Notes: generated by a model not told the origin, from the letters alone. Positions 48,201-58,152 are shown, counted from the first letter of the stretch. The stretch is 64,000 bases of DNA from Elysia crispata (GCA_033675545.1 JAWDGP010001361.1:46001-110000); one strand, 5' to 3'. Numbers and translations: made by a program.

Positions 48201-51200
48201 CTATCACAAAGCTTTTGAATTTATTATTTTTACTATTAATCTCCTTTTTTCTTACTTTAAATGCGAATAAGATTCAATGAAGTCACTTAAAGAGTATATA
48301 ATGTTTTTTTTTATTGTTACCAAAGATGAGGGCTGGATATTTGTAGCTCTAGCATCATTTATTGGCTGTAAGTAAAACACTCACCGTCAACAGAGACGTT
48401 AAACCATGTAGTGGCAGTGCTTCCACAACTAATTCTGCAGTGTCTACCATTAGTCTCTTTCACCCAACACAAGCACTTGCCATCTTGTTTATGAAATGGG
48501 TCAATCACACGAACCTGTAGGAGTGGAGAATACACACTCATACTGTAAGACCACTATGGAATCTGACATTATCTTAATTCTCTATCACATGAACCTCCAG
48601 GGGAAAAAAACTAAAATATTCATGGAAGTTTATTGCCATCATTGTTGCCTAACATGTAAAACTGTTATGTATAACATGTACCAATGTTTCTATCTTCAAT
48701 GTCAATACAAGATTAAATACTATTTGAAGCTATAAAAGTGGGTGGGGGGGGGGGAGTTTTCGTTTTGCTGGATGTTATAGTACTCTACCTATCATGAATT
48801 GAAAAAGAAGTTTCATTCATAGAAACTCAATTTTGAGGTGTTAATGGAAAAAAAAATTATTGATACCTGAATCCAATATAAATATATATATATATATACA
48901 TATGCTATATGTTTGCAACAATAACTACTTGAAAATTCAAATTAAAAAAAAAACACCAGATATTTGACTTCATTTCAACATCACATATTAAGAAAATCCA
49001 TCTCTCAAATGGGTAATGAGAATTTGTTTCATCCTGGATTGAGCTTATCAGTCTATTTTCCTCTCACACTTACCACAATTTTGTACTCATCATTTGTTAG
49101 ATTAGCAAATGAGACCAGCCCCTCAGGCTTTTCTGAATCAGGCTAAAACCAAAGAAGAAATTGTAAAGATGCTGTAAGCATATTACCCTTGGTAAAAATT
49201 CAGTTTAAAAACAAAACAAAACAAAAAAAACCCTAAAAAACAACAAAAAAACAAACAGGGCTCTTGAAACAGAGGAAACGAGCAGTAAGCTCTCTAGTCT
49301 CTATGGTACTCTTATTACTGTTGCCCATAATAGAAATCAGTTATACAAAACACATTTTAATTACTTATATAATATCATGGGCCCTTAATAAATTCCCACA
49401 ATTACAAAATGAGGGCTAAATGGATTCAGGTAATTTAAATTAAGTATCCCATTTTGTTCATGTTGGTCCTTAACTTAAGAATTTCTATTGTTTTAGTCAA
49501 AACAAGCATCACATGAGATTTAGTTTCCCACATATTGTCAAATATTATAGGAACTTGAATAGAATACCCAACTCAGATTATCTTCATCTCTCTTTATTAT
49601 GTGAAGCCCTTTCGACATATGAGAGCATTTTCAGAAAGATTTTGACTAGAATATAATCTATATACACAAATTTAGATTTAGCCAATAGACTGTAGATTCT
49701 TCAATTTTGAATGTAATTTTTATCAATAGAATATTGGCCACAACTATGCAGATTTCTTATTTGGTCTAACTTATCATGTGCAAGTCTATACATTCACAGG
49801 AAAATTCAGTTGTTAATTGGGAAATATTTACAAACCCATCTACATAGGAAACTGTAAAAGTTGTCTCACCATATCAAATATATTTAATGAATAGATTATT
49901 TACATATGTGTGGTGGACTGAGAAAACCAGTTGCTTGTCGGAAAAGTAACTTCTGAGATATAGGGCTCTCTCTAAAGGTGGTCAGGGTGACCCCTAGTCG
50001 AAACTGAACGAGTGCTATACTTATAAAGTTCAACCATTTTTACATCATCTGACAGAAGTAGGAGCTTTAATTGTGTCTCTAAATATTTTAAAACAATTTT
50101 TTTTCTGAACCCAATCGAGCGTCAAAGTCCGAAAAATCGTTAAAATTTAATTACTCTTTGCATCTGCGTAGTAAAATTTTCACCCATTTAAACCTATAGT
50201 GCTGCATACCCTTGTATTTGTTTATTTTCGCTCTTTTATGTGGTACCGAGTGCGCATGAATACATTTGTTTACATCGGCACTACATTTTCTGCGCATCTC
50301 ACAAGTCGAAATCACTGTGATCCACTTCACCTCATACACAGTTAAAGTTATTTCTTTTTGAATTTTAAAACTTTTACACCCCAAAAGCTCATTCAAAGAA
50401 TCATACAACTATTCTATTATGCTGAAACGTTCTTCTTTCTTTATTTTATCACGCCTATAATACTTTAAAAGTAAAAATTCCATCTCTCCTAGCAATTTTT
50501 TTAATGGTAACTAAAGACAACAACATGGCTGACTTAACGAATTGAGATGAAGAAACTGAGGATATTTTCCTATTAAACTCGCTTTAAAAGACCATAATTG
50601 AAAGATAAATTTCTCATGAAATGATAAGATAAGTGTAAGAACAATATTTTAGTCATTCAATCACTTGCTAAAGCTAAAGAGAAAAAAAGAGTCTAATGCA
50701 GACATGATCTAACATCAATGTCAGCATCAGTGCCACACCCACAACAACTCCAGGAACGAAGCTTCAGGTGAGGAAAACTAGTTTCTACCCTACTAAAACA
50801 TACTAAGTTTTACAATTTTAGTGTATTTAACTGCCCTGAATGTTTCATGGAAAAAAATAACTCAAATTTAGATCTAGATCTAGGTTCGGTCTAGATGAGA
50901 GCATAAAGAACAAGATAGGTTTACCTTGTCTAGACCTAGATCTAGATCTATGTAGATCTAGATATCAACTGGAGAAAAGATTGTGATTTAAAAATATTTG
51001 TTAATAAGATAAATGCAATCAAATCTGAATTTAGACTGGAGTAGATCGATGATAATATTGTACACGTAAATTTATGTATTGACTAATCTAGAGTCTGAAT
51101 CTCATTACACTGCTAGATTCTAAGAAGAGACAAATTTCTCGAGTAAACTCATGTTAACCATAATTGATAACTGCTGAAATGTAAAATGAAATTAATGTTC

Positions 51201-54200
51201 ACTACTCAAATTCGCTTACTTTCTATAACAAAGTTATAAAATTATCATAATTTCTTCCTTCATCTCTCCGCAGATGATGTAGAGTAGAAAACACCGGACA
51301 AGCCATATGATTTATCAGTAACAGAGTTAAGCAGTGGCCATTTCAGTTTTTAAAGGTGAGAGCTCTTATTGTCATGATGAATTGCAGTATCTCAATCTTT
51401 CCTAATAAATGAGCACTAACTCTATCTCTTTTTAACACCAGTATCAGCTGTGTCAGTGTTTTTATATAGGTAGGGCCCACTTTTAAAAAAAAAAAATTAT
51501 TTTTTATGTTTTATAAACTGACACGCATTCTAATTTCTATGATTTTTTTTCCAGTTTTCATTTAGTCTCCTTTGCTATTGTTAAATAAGAGTTGTATCTA
51601 TAAAGCCATCATAAGGAATTAGACCAATTTTATTATCTTATTTCTCCCAAACTCTTCTCTCAACCCATAATCCAATACAAATTTCAGATGAGCTTTTCAC
51701 TGACGTGTAGGGTTGTGGATGCGTCCCACGGACTGGTGAAGAAACAGCTGTATCAGTAATTGCAACGAATGGAAGTTTTTTTTTTTTCTTGAAAGATATG
51801 CTTAGTTATTAGAAAGAATTCAAGAAGGGCAAGAAGGGCACTAAGGTGAGGAAGAATTGTGTTGAAATTCATTGTTCTTTTTTTAATTTTTATAATAGCA
51901 GAGCTGAAGGTGAACTTTAAACTTCTTAAATGTCCCTTTGTAATTTTTATTTTAATGCTTTGGGAGAGTTTGAGATGTAGTCTATCAGATTTTGATTATT
52001 ATTTACAAGGATCATGCGGGATCCCGCTAATTTGCTATCAAAAGTCATTTCAACACTGAACCAAACCAGTAGTGCAGGAGCATTTAATTTTCTTTTTATT
52101 CTTTTCATCAATATCAAATATCTATTTAATCATCCCTGACAATGTTTTCCTCTTTATAATATAGACAGTTATTTACATACCTCTTTTATTCTGTCTATTC
52201 TCATTTAAAAAAAAACAAAAAATAAAACAAAAAACTTTTTCTTGTATTTTAAGATAATAATTACAGAAAATATCATCATATCCACTTTTCCTACTTGATG
52301 AATGTACAATTTTCAATGAAATGCTTTATCTCCTGCCTTTGGGATTTTAATAAAACATCAAACTTGCCTGGTTCTCTTGGTTCCTGTATTATCTTATTTC
52401 TTCGCATGTATTGTTTGCGCAACATGTTTTTTGTTTGCATGACAAAAATTGCTCTGAAATTCTTTTTACATGTTTTTTACACTCCACAAATAATAAATAT
52501 TCATCCTCATAAGTGTTTCAACTGTTTATATAGGATACAATGCAACTTTGGGCGATAAAATTACACTAAATAAGCAAAATTTAAACCACTAACTTTAAAC
52601 ACGTTTTTCTCAGTTTCAAGATTCTGGACATCGTGACACTAAAATGCCCATAACTCAGCCCCTAACTGAGATAATTTCAAAATTTAAACTGTGGCATGTT
52701 CAGCATTATCTAGTGCACCCACATGTTTAATATCTCCATATCCAAAATTTCCGACATGTGACTGGTTTTCTCAGGCCACCACACATATAGCTTGGTAGCA
52801 ACATCTAGTACAAATTACCTACACTTTTAAGTATGAATTTAAAAAATGAAAAGTGAGTTTATCTTATTTGTTTGCTCTTTTACATTCTAACTATAAGGCT
52901 TACTAGTGCCGTGTAAATAATTGTCTTGAACGCATTATTGTCATCAACACTTCGCTTCACCAGCATCACTTTGAACTGAGTCAAGTTAAAACGTGGGGGA
53001 GAGTAACCAATCTTGACTTCTATTGCACCTTCCTTGAGGACACGGGTACTCAGAGATGGTGACCAATTACCTGGATTTAAGTCTGTTTAGGAAGTAAGAA
53101 AAACAAAAAAAAAACCACACATCTAAAAAAACTGCAGCATCAGTTTGCCATGTGGCATTGTTTGACATAATAATCAGCCTCAAATGGCATCTTTTTTTTT
53201 TTTGTTTTTTTAAACATATTTCACTCCAAGCAATTAAATACACTTAAAGTAAATGAAAGCCTTAACAGATTACACACTTACATCTGGTAGTGATTCTCTT
53301 GAGGTTTTTTTAACAGAACTTATACATTTTTAAAATTTATTTTAGAAATGTACTATTATTATGGAAAAAAAAGAAAAGAATATACTTTGGCAATTAAGAT
53401 GTGAGGAAAAATATTACCATATTAATCTCAGGGTAACTGCGAAATTTAAGACGGCAACTTACAGTTCTTAAATGAAGAACCTGTTGACATTGTCCTTGAA
53501 AAAAAGGTTTCAACTTTCTGGCTTTCCTCCAAATTCTCAGGTGGTGGCATACTGTACACTTTCATCATGAAATTTTGTATAGGCCTTAAATATTCAATAA
53601 AATACTGAAAGCGTAACTGTTTAAAAATAAAAAAAAAGGGGGGGGGAGGGGTTAAGGAGTGGGTATCTGTAAGGTTTGGTAGCATACTACATAACTTTCG
53701 CCACCCAATGGCAGACCGACATATCTGACAAAAAACCTGTTTTCTAATTTCTTTGCACATACTGACAATTTAAAGTATTTTCCAACTTGAGTAAATGGCA
53801 GAGGAACGCATTTAAGTTTCTATACTTGTCAAATCAACGCATATGAAGTTTTTCATGCTGACCATCAAACGTTTTTTGCATTTTTCATAAAAACAAAAAA
53901 TCTGTAGAAATGTCAGTCTACCTTTTGGAGACAAATTAACAGGAAGGACACAAGTTAAGGAACAATATACAAAAAATGAGATAGCATTGATCTTGAATTC
54001 TTTTCGCTTTTGTAATTTGAACTGATTTCTATTTTCTTGCTTCTGATTTCTTATTATCTGTCGTTTAAAAAATGAAAACGTTTAGTTCCCATATTAGTGG
54101 ATCACATGAGTTTACAACCCTAACTTAGAAGTTTGCCAATGTCATTTTTCAAAGGATAATGCAAATACAATTCTTAATATCTGGCATAAAGTAAACACAG

Positions 54201-57200
54201 TTTAGGCTCAAGCATAGATCATTATTGTTACATAAATTGCAGTAGTTTATAACTTGTCCATTAGTTTTACTATAATTATGCTTTGTACCTTGTGTAAATT
54301 ATTGAGATGTAATATAATTTCCATTGAAAAATGTTGCCTGAATTATATTTTATTTTTTTATGACTGTACCTCAAAATGCAAAAATGTTAATTCACACAGG
54401 TTTTCTCAAAATCAAATTAATCCTCAAGCTTTAAATGGCAATAGTTTCTCCATGTTACAGTTCAATTGCCACAACCTTTTTCCTTAACAAGTCTGTTCTG
54501 CTGGCATTAAACTTGAAGAGCCTGCACTTCACTTCGTTCACTTCGGCACTTCCATTCCAAGTCAACAAGTAACCTTTGACGTTTTTCCTTGACAAACCTG
54601 AGTTTCAGGTTGGGAGGAAAAAATAAGAAAGATGCAAAAGAATGAAATTATCAAATAATTTCCAGTTTTATAATGTATAATAAAGCCTTCTACATTTCAT
54701 TTTGAATCAAAGACCTCTTATTTTATTTAAATATGTATTTGCAACTTACATAGTGCTCATTTGTAATTAAGATATTTGAAGCAGACAACTTTTGTAAGAA
54801 TATACTAAAAATCTTATCTGTTTGGGTTTGACTTGAAATGAAAAAGCTTTCCTACCATCAGCTGGGAGAAAACATCATGTTCTGATCTTCTTTTCAAAGT
54901 TTATTACACTGGAGTTGGAGGGTCTGAACCTGTAGCCATTAATTTCTGCTAAAGTTTCAAACCATCTAAGGCAGTCTTTAAAGCCAGTATTGATTGTAAG
55001 ATTTTAAAAGAAGATTTAACATACTTATTGTTTCCTAATTTCAAAACTTGGATAAAAAGGGAAGAGAAGGACATGATGCACTTAAGAGAAACAATGTTTG
55101 TCTCTAAAAATGAGCAGTAAATTAATATTAAAAAGTTTTTGATAATCAGCAACATGAAGCAAGCACCAGAAACCTTGAAAGTATCAGGTTCCATAATTTG
55201 ACGCTGCACTTACTTGAACCAGACTAGGATGGCTCCAAAACAGCATCACTACATTATAGAGTTAAAAGTCGTGCTTTGGGATCAATTTATTTAAACTCTA
55301 AAACATGCTGGTTTGCACCGCTGCCTCAATTTTTTTCTTTGTTTGCATTATTTTTTTAAAAATGATAAACATGCTTTTCAGATATAAAGATATCTACAGA
55401 TAGTATTTCCTCAATGTGCCTAAAACTCTCACAGAAAAATAAGACGGAAAGAATGAAAGCAGCTTTGAAACGAAGTCTAAATTACATTCATGACAATCTT
55501 CAAATTAGATGAAGGAGAAAAAGATCAAAAGATAATAGTCTGCATCTAATGAGTTGATATTTTCAAGGTTCTATATGTATTGTACAGAGTAAGACACTTC
55601 TTACTTGTTGTTGAACAACATAAACTGTGTATGTCCAGGCTACTGAATCTTATTGAAAATTGACTGCATAAAAGTGCATTTTCATTTAAGCTTTCTAAAT
55701 CTTCTTAAGCAATTTGAAAAAAATTAATTACAATTATATTTATTTCCCTCCAAACTAATGATTGAAAACTTGTACATAGTTAAATAGAATAATCCTGAAT
55801 ACTACTCACTGGCAACAGGAGAATTCCAATTCACATATGCCGCTGGGACAAAGTATTCTGCTCCATCATGATGATATTGGTTCATCGCGGACGTAAGATC
55901 AACTGACTCTGGCCTCTGAACAGAGTCATCATCATCACTTAGGGGAAAGCCAGCTGGCAAATCTGACCGGTTGAAGTGTTTTAAAAATGGCCTGCAGTCT
56001 GAGGAGAAAGTCATTTATATTAGTGTAGTTTTTTAACATTAGGTAACTGACCATTATCTTTACTTCATGAACTGTTTTTGAATTATTTATGATCAGCTTC
56101 TGCTTGAATTGCCCATGCCACATTATAAATCAAGGTTACCATTACACTACTTGATGTTTAACCATGAAAGCTATGATTGAGTTAATAAAGATTAATAAAG
56201 CGATTCACAAAACGCATTAGGCATAGGAGTATAATTTTATACATGTGCATGTGTGCAGGTGCTTTATAGGAGACACAAGGAGCAACTGGTTTTAACTAAA
56301 AACATAAGTGAAGGTACCAAAAAAAATTAGTTACAGGTTGAAACAGAAGCTTCAGGCAACCAACGCTATGACAGATTATGATTATAATGAATGACAATTC
56401 ACAAATTCTGATGCAACTGAAATACTTTAGATGACATTATATGACAGTGCCGAGAGGTTTGAGGCACATGAGAATTAGGAACTGTCACATCATAGATCCT
56501 GAGTTTACTGATTCAGAAGCTCCCAAAAATCAATCCAAAAGTTGAAGCGTTGGTCTTTTGTTTAGTAGCACTAAGAGCCAAGTTATTTGAATTGATATTT
56601 ATTTATGAAAAATGAGCACATGTGTCTCATATCAAAGGTGAGGATATTTAGAACTATTTGTTTTCCTCTTTTTCTAAATTCTTGGAGTAAGCTGTAATCA
56701 CTGAGAAGGTATTAATTTCTTTTCTTTGCTTTTTTTCAGTTTTTAGAAAAAGAATTTGGTTTTTTTTTCCTTCAAAATCATAATTTGGTTTTGAGTACCG
56801 GTAACCAATTTATCTAGAGAAAAACTAAAAAAACTTAAAAAAAAAAGTCCCCTTAAAGGTTTAAACAGACATTTCTTCAAGCACTAACATTTAAAATATC
56901 TGTCTGGTATTTTTCACTTCAGTATTCATCGTTTTTAAGTATCAGCTCATAATGAGAAACTATTCAGCATAGACTCCCCCCCAAAAAGTCAATTTTTTCT
57001 TAAAAAATGGAAACAATGTGAAACTTTCTCTTTTTTCACCTCATTTGTTTAATAATATAGCATCATGAATTTTAATGAGTCAATTGATGCAAAAGCTGGT
57101 CTCTGAACCTGATGATATAAACTGCCAAACTTACAGTATTTAATTTGCCTCACCTAAGTCTTTGAATTCCTCAAGACAAAGATCTTCAATCTGAAGGTGA

Positions 57201-58139
57201 AAGGAATGAAATAAAAAAGTTCAATTTGAAGTAATTAAATTTCTGCAACTTTCTTAAAAATGAATGAACTTTGTCATAATTTAAATCTGGACTCGTATCA
57301 ATCAATTTAATCTTCTGTTCAGCTGCACTATTGAATTAAATTCAAAATACCATGAAAATAAAATCTTCTCATTCCATTATAACAAATATCTGGCAGCAGA
57401 AGTATCTTTTTTTTGGTTTTTATTAACTAATGCTACTACTAGAATATTTTACAAATACCACCCCAGCCACTTTGACTATCACAAGTAAAACTTCTTCAAA
57501 TAGCAAAAAGGGTAAAAAAAATCCACATAATTTACTACATCAAGTGCAATGAGAATATACTGAGTAATTGGTATACTGCTACTGCTAGTATAACTGCACT
57601 GCACTACTGCTACTGCTAGTATAACTGCACTGCACTACTGCTTGTGCTGCAGTAGAACTGCTACCATCAATGACAATCCCAACAACTAGAACTCATGTAA
57701 CAATAATGTTAAATTATTCATACTCTTACAGTCAATTCTTCTACTGCTTCTAAGACTAATACAAATAACTTACAACTATAGATGAGCATTACTGTTTATT
57801 AATATCACTATCAAAGCTATTAGTACTACTTAATACCCAACACTACTGACTAACCTGCCACAACAAACAGACCTCCTCTGATGTGCCAAATAACAATTAT
57901 TAAGTGCCTCTGACTATTGAAATCTTTTTTTTTTCCAAACAAGATGCACAAAAAAATCCATTAAAAAAAACGGCATATGTCCTAGCTTGTGACCATCTTA
58001 TTTTCTTGCAGGAACTTACATGATCTGCAGATTGTTCCTCAAAGACTTTCAGAGTGCATGAATCACTTGCAGAGAACACAAAATCTACACACACAGAGCT
58101 CACAAGGAGAACATAACCAAAGATTGACCACACTGCCAT
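23745..58139 (-). CDS. IL17R: IL-17 receptor-like protein with SEFIR domain (whole gene, 14 coding exons)
   Basis: The exons in transcript order are 58139-58020, 57190-57154, 55998-55810, 54597-54476, 53616-53463, 53082-52904, 49142-49074, 48514-48385, 47465-47418, 45212-45174, 43230-43066, 35850-35750, 25553-25155 and 24224-23745. All junction phases agree and the total is 743 codons plus stop. The order is: signal peptide (residues 1-25); an ectodomain with several N-glycosylation sequons and paired cysteines; one transmembrane helix at about 386-408 followed by a Lys/His-rich stop-transfer; a SEFIR domain at about 426-585; and a Ser/Asp-rich tail. SEFIR domains mediate homotypic binding to the adaptor Act1/CIKS in IL-17 signalling. 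A transmembrane segment plus SEFIR separates this from soluble SEFIR adaptors. Subtype (A-E) cannot be assigned by eye. It is probably a cell-surface receptor for the expanded molluscan IL-17 ligands. Confidence 0.88.
24225..25154. other. IL-17 receptor-like intron 13
   Basis: No coding signal. It contains a possible second tRNA-like SINE at about 24395-24690, listed separately. Confidence 0.6.
24395..24690 (+). mobile_element. possible degraded tRNA-derived SINE
   Basis: A GC-richer island begins with an A-box-like GTAGGCTCATAGTG and, about 25 bases on, a B-box-like ATTTGAATCC. A body of about 200 bases that is not AT-driven follows. The boxes are degenerate and no poly-A tail or target duplication was recognised. 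Confidence 0.3.
25155..25553 (-). CDS. IL17R: IL-17 receptor-like, exon 13: main part of the SEFIR domain
   Basis: 133 codons in phase 0 at both ends (acceptor TTTTTCCCAG, donor GTGAGT). It reads THCMCYVMNPPWERLG, then WVEWSRAAIDAADKILLVDS, the SEFIR pattern of a Trp-containing helix followed by a hydrophobic strand ending in a Ser/Asp pair. It continues through FIMLHYREE and ends QLLRSVHKLTEEEAKAYT. The fold is related to TIR domains. Confidence 0.9.
27585..28095. repeat. degenerate minisatellite interrupted by a MITE
   Basis: A recurring motif of the type ACATCAGCACTACAGTGTGT followed by CATGTACATCTACAG recurs about every 80-90 bases on both sides of the insertion at 27734-27991. The flanking units show what the pre-insertion site looked like. 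Confidence 0.6.
27734..27991. mobile_element. 258-bp MITE with TA target duplication, copy 1
   Basis: The left end TACTGCCACCCAAAGGCAGA and the complement of the right end, TACTGTCCCCCAGAGGCAAA, form imperfect inverted repeats of about 30 bases that extend to ACGTATCT. Flanking TA on each side fits a Tc1/mariner-like or similar superfamily. The interior is AT-rich with no coding frame. A diverged copy lies at about 53.7-53.9 kb in another intron of the same gene. Confidence 0.75.
29632..30064. repeat. minisatellite, about 58-bp unit, about 6-7 copies
   Basis: The units contain ACTTTAGCCAGTGGCCAAGT, then AACTCTACCATGCC and AACTACTGACCATGTAACC. Four central copies are nearly identical with exact 58-bp spacing; the outer ones are longer and diverged. 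There are no conserved spacers of the kind a CRISPR array has. Confidence 0.93.
32344..32403. repeat. (ATA)n/(ACA)n microsatellite
   Basis: An ATA trinucleotide array with one GAT interruption, passing into ACA units. The minus-strand poly-Ile frame is an artefact of it. Confidence 0.95.
34631..35254. repeat. 312-bp perfect tandem duplication
   Basis: 34631-34942 and 34943-35254 read identically by eye from GTTGCAAGGAATTTGAG to ACTTGTACAGAA, with no difference noticed. It lies in intron 12, about 500 bases from exon 12, and encodes nothing recognisable. Identity this high means either a very recent duplication or an assembly artefact. Confidence 0.93.
35750..35850 (-). CDS. IL17R: IL-17 receptor-like, exon 12: first strand of SEFIR
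   Basis: With the base carried from exon 11 it reads RKAPPLKHKTILIVSTEDN, then PAHTRFVEQLAMFLK. This is the SEFIR opening pattern: a hydrophobic strand, Ser and acidic residue, His, then Val..Leu-Ala..Phe-Leu. The acceptor is CATTTCAG and the donor GTAATG, ending in phase 0. The two SEFIR exons are separated by 10.2 kb. Confidence 0.9.
36583..36830. repeat. degenerate short minisatellite
   Basis: The motif GAGCTTGCTGTGGTTGAATA recurs in varied forms about every 25-30 bases, with interspersed CTCACTTGA, over about 245 bases. Confidence 0.7.
40735..41980. repeat. degenerate higher-order tandem repeat
   Basis: Blocks of about 200-250 bases recur: TTCTGGAAGAAGTTCTTCCC / TCTGGAACAAGTTCTTCCCG, ACATTGGGAAGAACAAAATG / ACATCGGGAAGAATAAAATG, CTCTTGATGAGGAA / CTCTTGGTGAGGAA. 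A second-level repeat of about 550 bases is seen in AAAGTAGCTAACCTTCAATC near 41331 against AGGTAGCTAAATTTGAATC near 41881, each followed by TCATCAGTAA.GTT and TGATGAAAACCA. Confidence 0.75.
43066..43230 (-). CDS. IL17R: IL-17 receptor-like, exon 11: transmembrane helix
   Basis: Reads VPGIDTEKMTGKSKTLSD, then a 23-residue hydrophobic stretch (SLIIGIMAGAVVIVAVALLV), then KHKKHK as stop-transfer. The acceptor is TCTGATCCAG and the donor GTGAGT, carrying one base. This fixes the type I topology, with SEFIR exons following on the cytoplasmic side. Confidence 0.93.
43231..45173. other. IL-17 receptor-like intron 10
   Basis: AT-rich intron with an (ATT)n run at about 44215-44262. Nothing else recognised. 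Confidence 0.6.
45174..45212 (-). CDS. IL17R: IL-17 receptor-like, exon 10 (39-bp, juxtamembrane)
   Basis: Reads RNGTSESTSGIY in the phase fixed by both neighbours (acceptor GTGCTGCCAG, donor GTGAGA). It is Ser/Thr-rich with one N-glycosylation sequon (NGT) and looks like a stalk segment. It is short and could be alternatively skipped; exons 9 and 10 both keep the same 1-base phase, so skipping either preserves the frame. Confidence 0.75.
45213..47417. other. IL-17 receptor-like intron 9
   Basis: No gene or clear repeat. There is a short TATATA run near 45870. Confidence 0.6.
47418..47465 (-). CDS. IL17R: IL-17 receptor-like, exon 9 (48-bp, juxtamembrane)
   Basis: Reads VPPDNSRTTLSPVGTH, a Pro/Ser/Thr-rich stalk (acceptor TCTCTTATAG, donor GTAAGA). 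The length is a multiple of three, so inclusion or skipping would not shift the frame. Confidence 0.78.
48385..48514 (-). CDS. IL17R: IL-17 receptor-like, exon 8: Cys-rich membrane-proximal ectodomain
   Basis: Reads VRVIDPFHKQDGKCLCWVKE, then GRHCRISCGS and WFNVSVD. It has four cysteines within about 20 residues and a sequon (NVS). The acceptor is CTCCTACAG and the donor GTGAGT. The compact cysteine pattern suggests a fibronectin-III-like module stabilised by disulphides. Confidence 0.88.
48515..49073. other. IL-17 receptor-like intron 7
   Basis: Short intron with a G run near 48745 and a TATATA tract near 48882. No other feature. Confidence 0.6.
49074..49142 (-). CDS. IL17R: IL-17 receptor-like, exon 7 (69-bp)
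   Basis: Reads PDSEKPEGLVSFANLTNDEY, then KIV, in phase 0 at both ends (acceptor TTTGGTTTTAG, donor GTAAGT). It contains a sequon (NLT) and a strand-like end, part of the second ectodomain module. Confidence 0.85.
49904..52788. mobile_element. 2.9-kb DNA transposon with about 40-bp inverted repeats, coding capacity lost
   Basis: The left end reads ATATGTGTGGTGGACTGAGA, then AAACCAGT and TGTCGGAAA. The complement of the right end reads ATATGTGTGGTGGCCTGAGA, then AAACCAGT and TGTCGGAAA: about 36 of 41 bases match. The end geometry allows a TA duplication. No transposase is recognisable inside; the frame at 50151-50408 (minus) is unassigned. It contains a GATCTA cluster. It lies within intron 6 of the receptor gene, and its right end is only about 115 bases from the exon 6 donor. 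Confidence 0.78.
50868..50972. repeat. GATCTA hexamer cluster
   Basis: Repeated GATCTA/TAGATC units interrupted by about 50 bases of unique sequence. Similar clusters occur at 60105-60182. Self-complementary units make the tract strongly palindromic. Confidence 0.8.
52904..53082 (-). CDS. IL17R: IL-17 receptor-like, exon 6: ectodomain
   Basis: Reads YLNPGNWSPSLSTRVLKEGA, then IEVKIGYSPPRFNLTQFKVM and LVKRSVDDNNAFKTI. The acceptor is CTAAACAG and the donor GTAAGC. The alternating strand pattern with two sequons (NWS, NLT) is typical of the second fibronectin-III-like module of IL-17 receptors. Confidence 0.88.
53463..53616 (-). CDS. IL17R: IL-17 receptor-like, exon 5: ectodomain
   Basis: Begins LRFQYFIEYLRPIQNFMM, then KVYSMPPPENLEESQKVETF. 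The acceptor is TTTTAAACAG and the donor GTAAGT. The Tyr-Leu-Pro, then Val-Tyr-Ser-Met-Pro-Pro pattern fits the end of the first ectodomain module. Only one frame of this exon is open, which fixes the phase of exon 4. Confidence 0.87.
53699..53937. mobile_element. MITE, diverged copy 2
   Basis: Begins CGCCACCCAATGGCAGACCG and ends CAGTCTACCTTTTGGAGACA, aligning over its whole length with 27734-27991 (shared ACCTGTTTTCTAATTT, GACAATTTAAAGT, AAATGGCAGAG, TACTTGTCAAATC). It lies in intron 4 of the receptor gene. Confidence 0.75.
54476..54597 (-). CDS. IL17R: IL-17 receptor-like, exon 4: ectodomain
   Basis: With the carried base it reads SLSRKNVKGYLLTWNGSAEV, then KCRLFKFNASRTDLLRKK. It has sequons NGS and NAS and a Cys. 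The acceptor is TGAAACTCAG. The 3' end is the least certain junction of the gene: the phase-compatible donor is a weak GTTGTG at 54475, while a better GTTAAG at 54488 would leave exon 5 out of frame. Confidence 0.72.
54598..55809. other. IL-17 receptor-like intron 3
   Basis: AT-rich, no gene or recognised repeat. Confidence 0.6.
55810..55998 (-). CDS. IL17R: IL-17 receptor-like, exon 3: N-terminal ectodomain
   Basis: Reads DCRPFLKHFNRSDLPAGFPL, then an acidic SDDDDS stretch, and ends EYFVPAAYVNWNSPVAS. The acceptor is CTTTCTCCTCAG and the donor GTGAGT. The closing Trp-Asn-x-Pro resembles the start of the first fibronectin-III-like module in IL-17 receptors. Confidence 0.87.
56915..57115. repeat. 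dispersed repeat, copy A
   Basis: Shares ACTTCAGTATTCATC, TATCAGC.CATAAT, ATCATGAATT and a GTCAAT.GATG-type 3' part with 58515-58685. It lies in intron 2 of the receptor gene. Confidence 0.45.
57154..57190 (-). CDS. IL17R: IL-17 receptor-like, exon 2 (37-bp micro-exon)
   Basis: Reads IEDLCLEEFKDL plus one base (acceptor TTTCACCTTCAG, donor GTGAGG). It adds one Cys next to that of exon 3. It is small, but both splice sites are strong and the phase links exons 1 and 3 exactly. Confidence 0.82.
57577..57652. repeat. 36-bp tandem duplication
   Basis: CTACTGCTAGTATAACTGCA, then CTGCACTACTG, is repeated twice in direct tandem, with a partial third start. Confidence 0.85.
58020..58139 (-). CDS. 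IL17R: IL-17 receptor-like, exon 1: signal peptide
   Basis: ATG at 58139 opens MAVWSIFGYVLLVSSVCVDF, then VFSASDSCTLKVFEEQSADH. It has a hydrophobic core of about 17 residues and a plausible cleavage after FSA. The donor is GTAAGT in phase 0. An upstream acceptor (TTTGTTTTTTTCAG) ending at 58173 implies a separate non-coding leader exon. This start was preferred over the upstream in-frame Met at 58211, which lies in that intron. Confidence 0.87.
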
Positions 58140-58152
58140 TTTTTCTGTCCAA

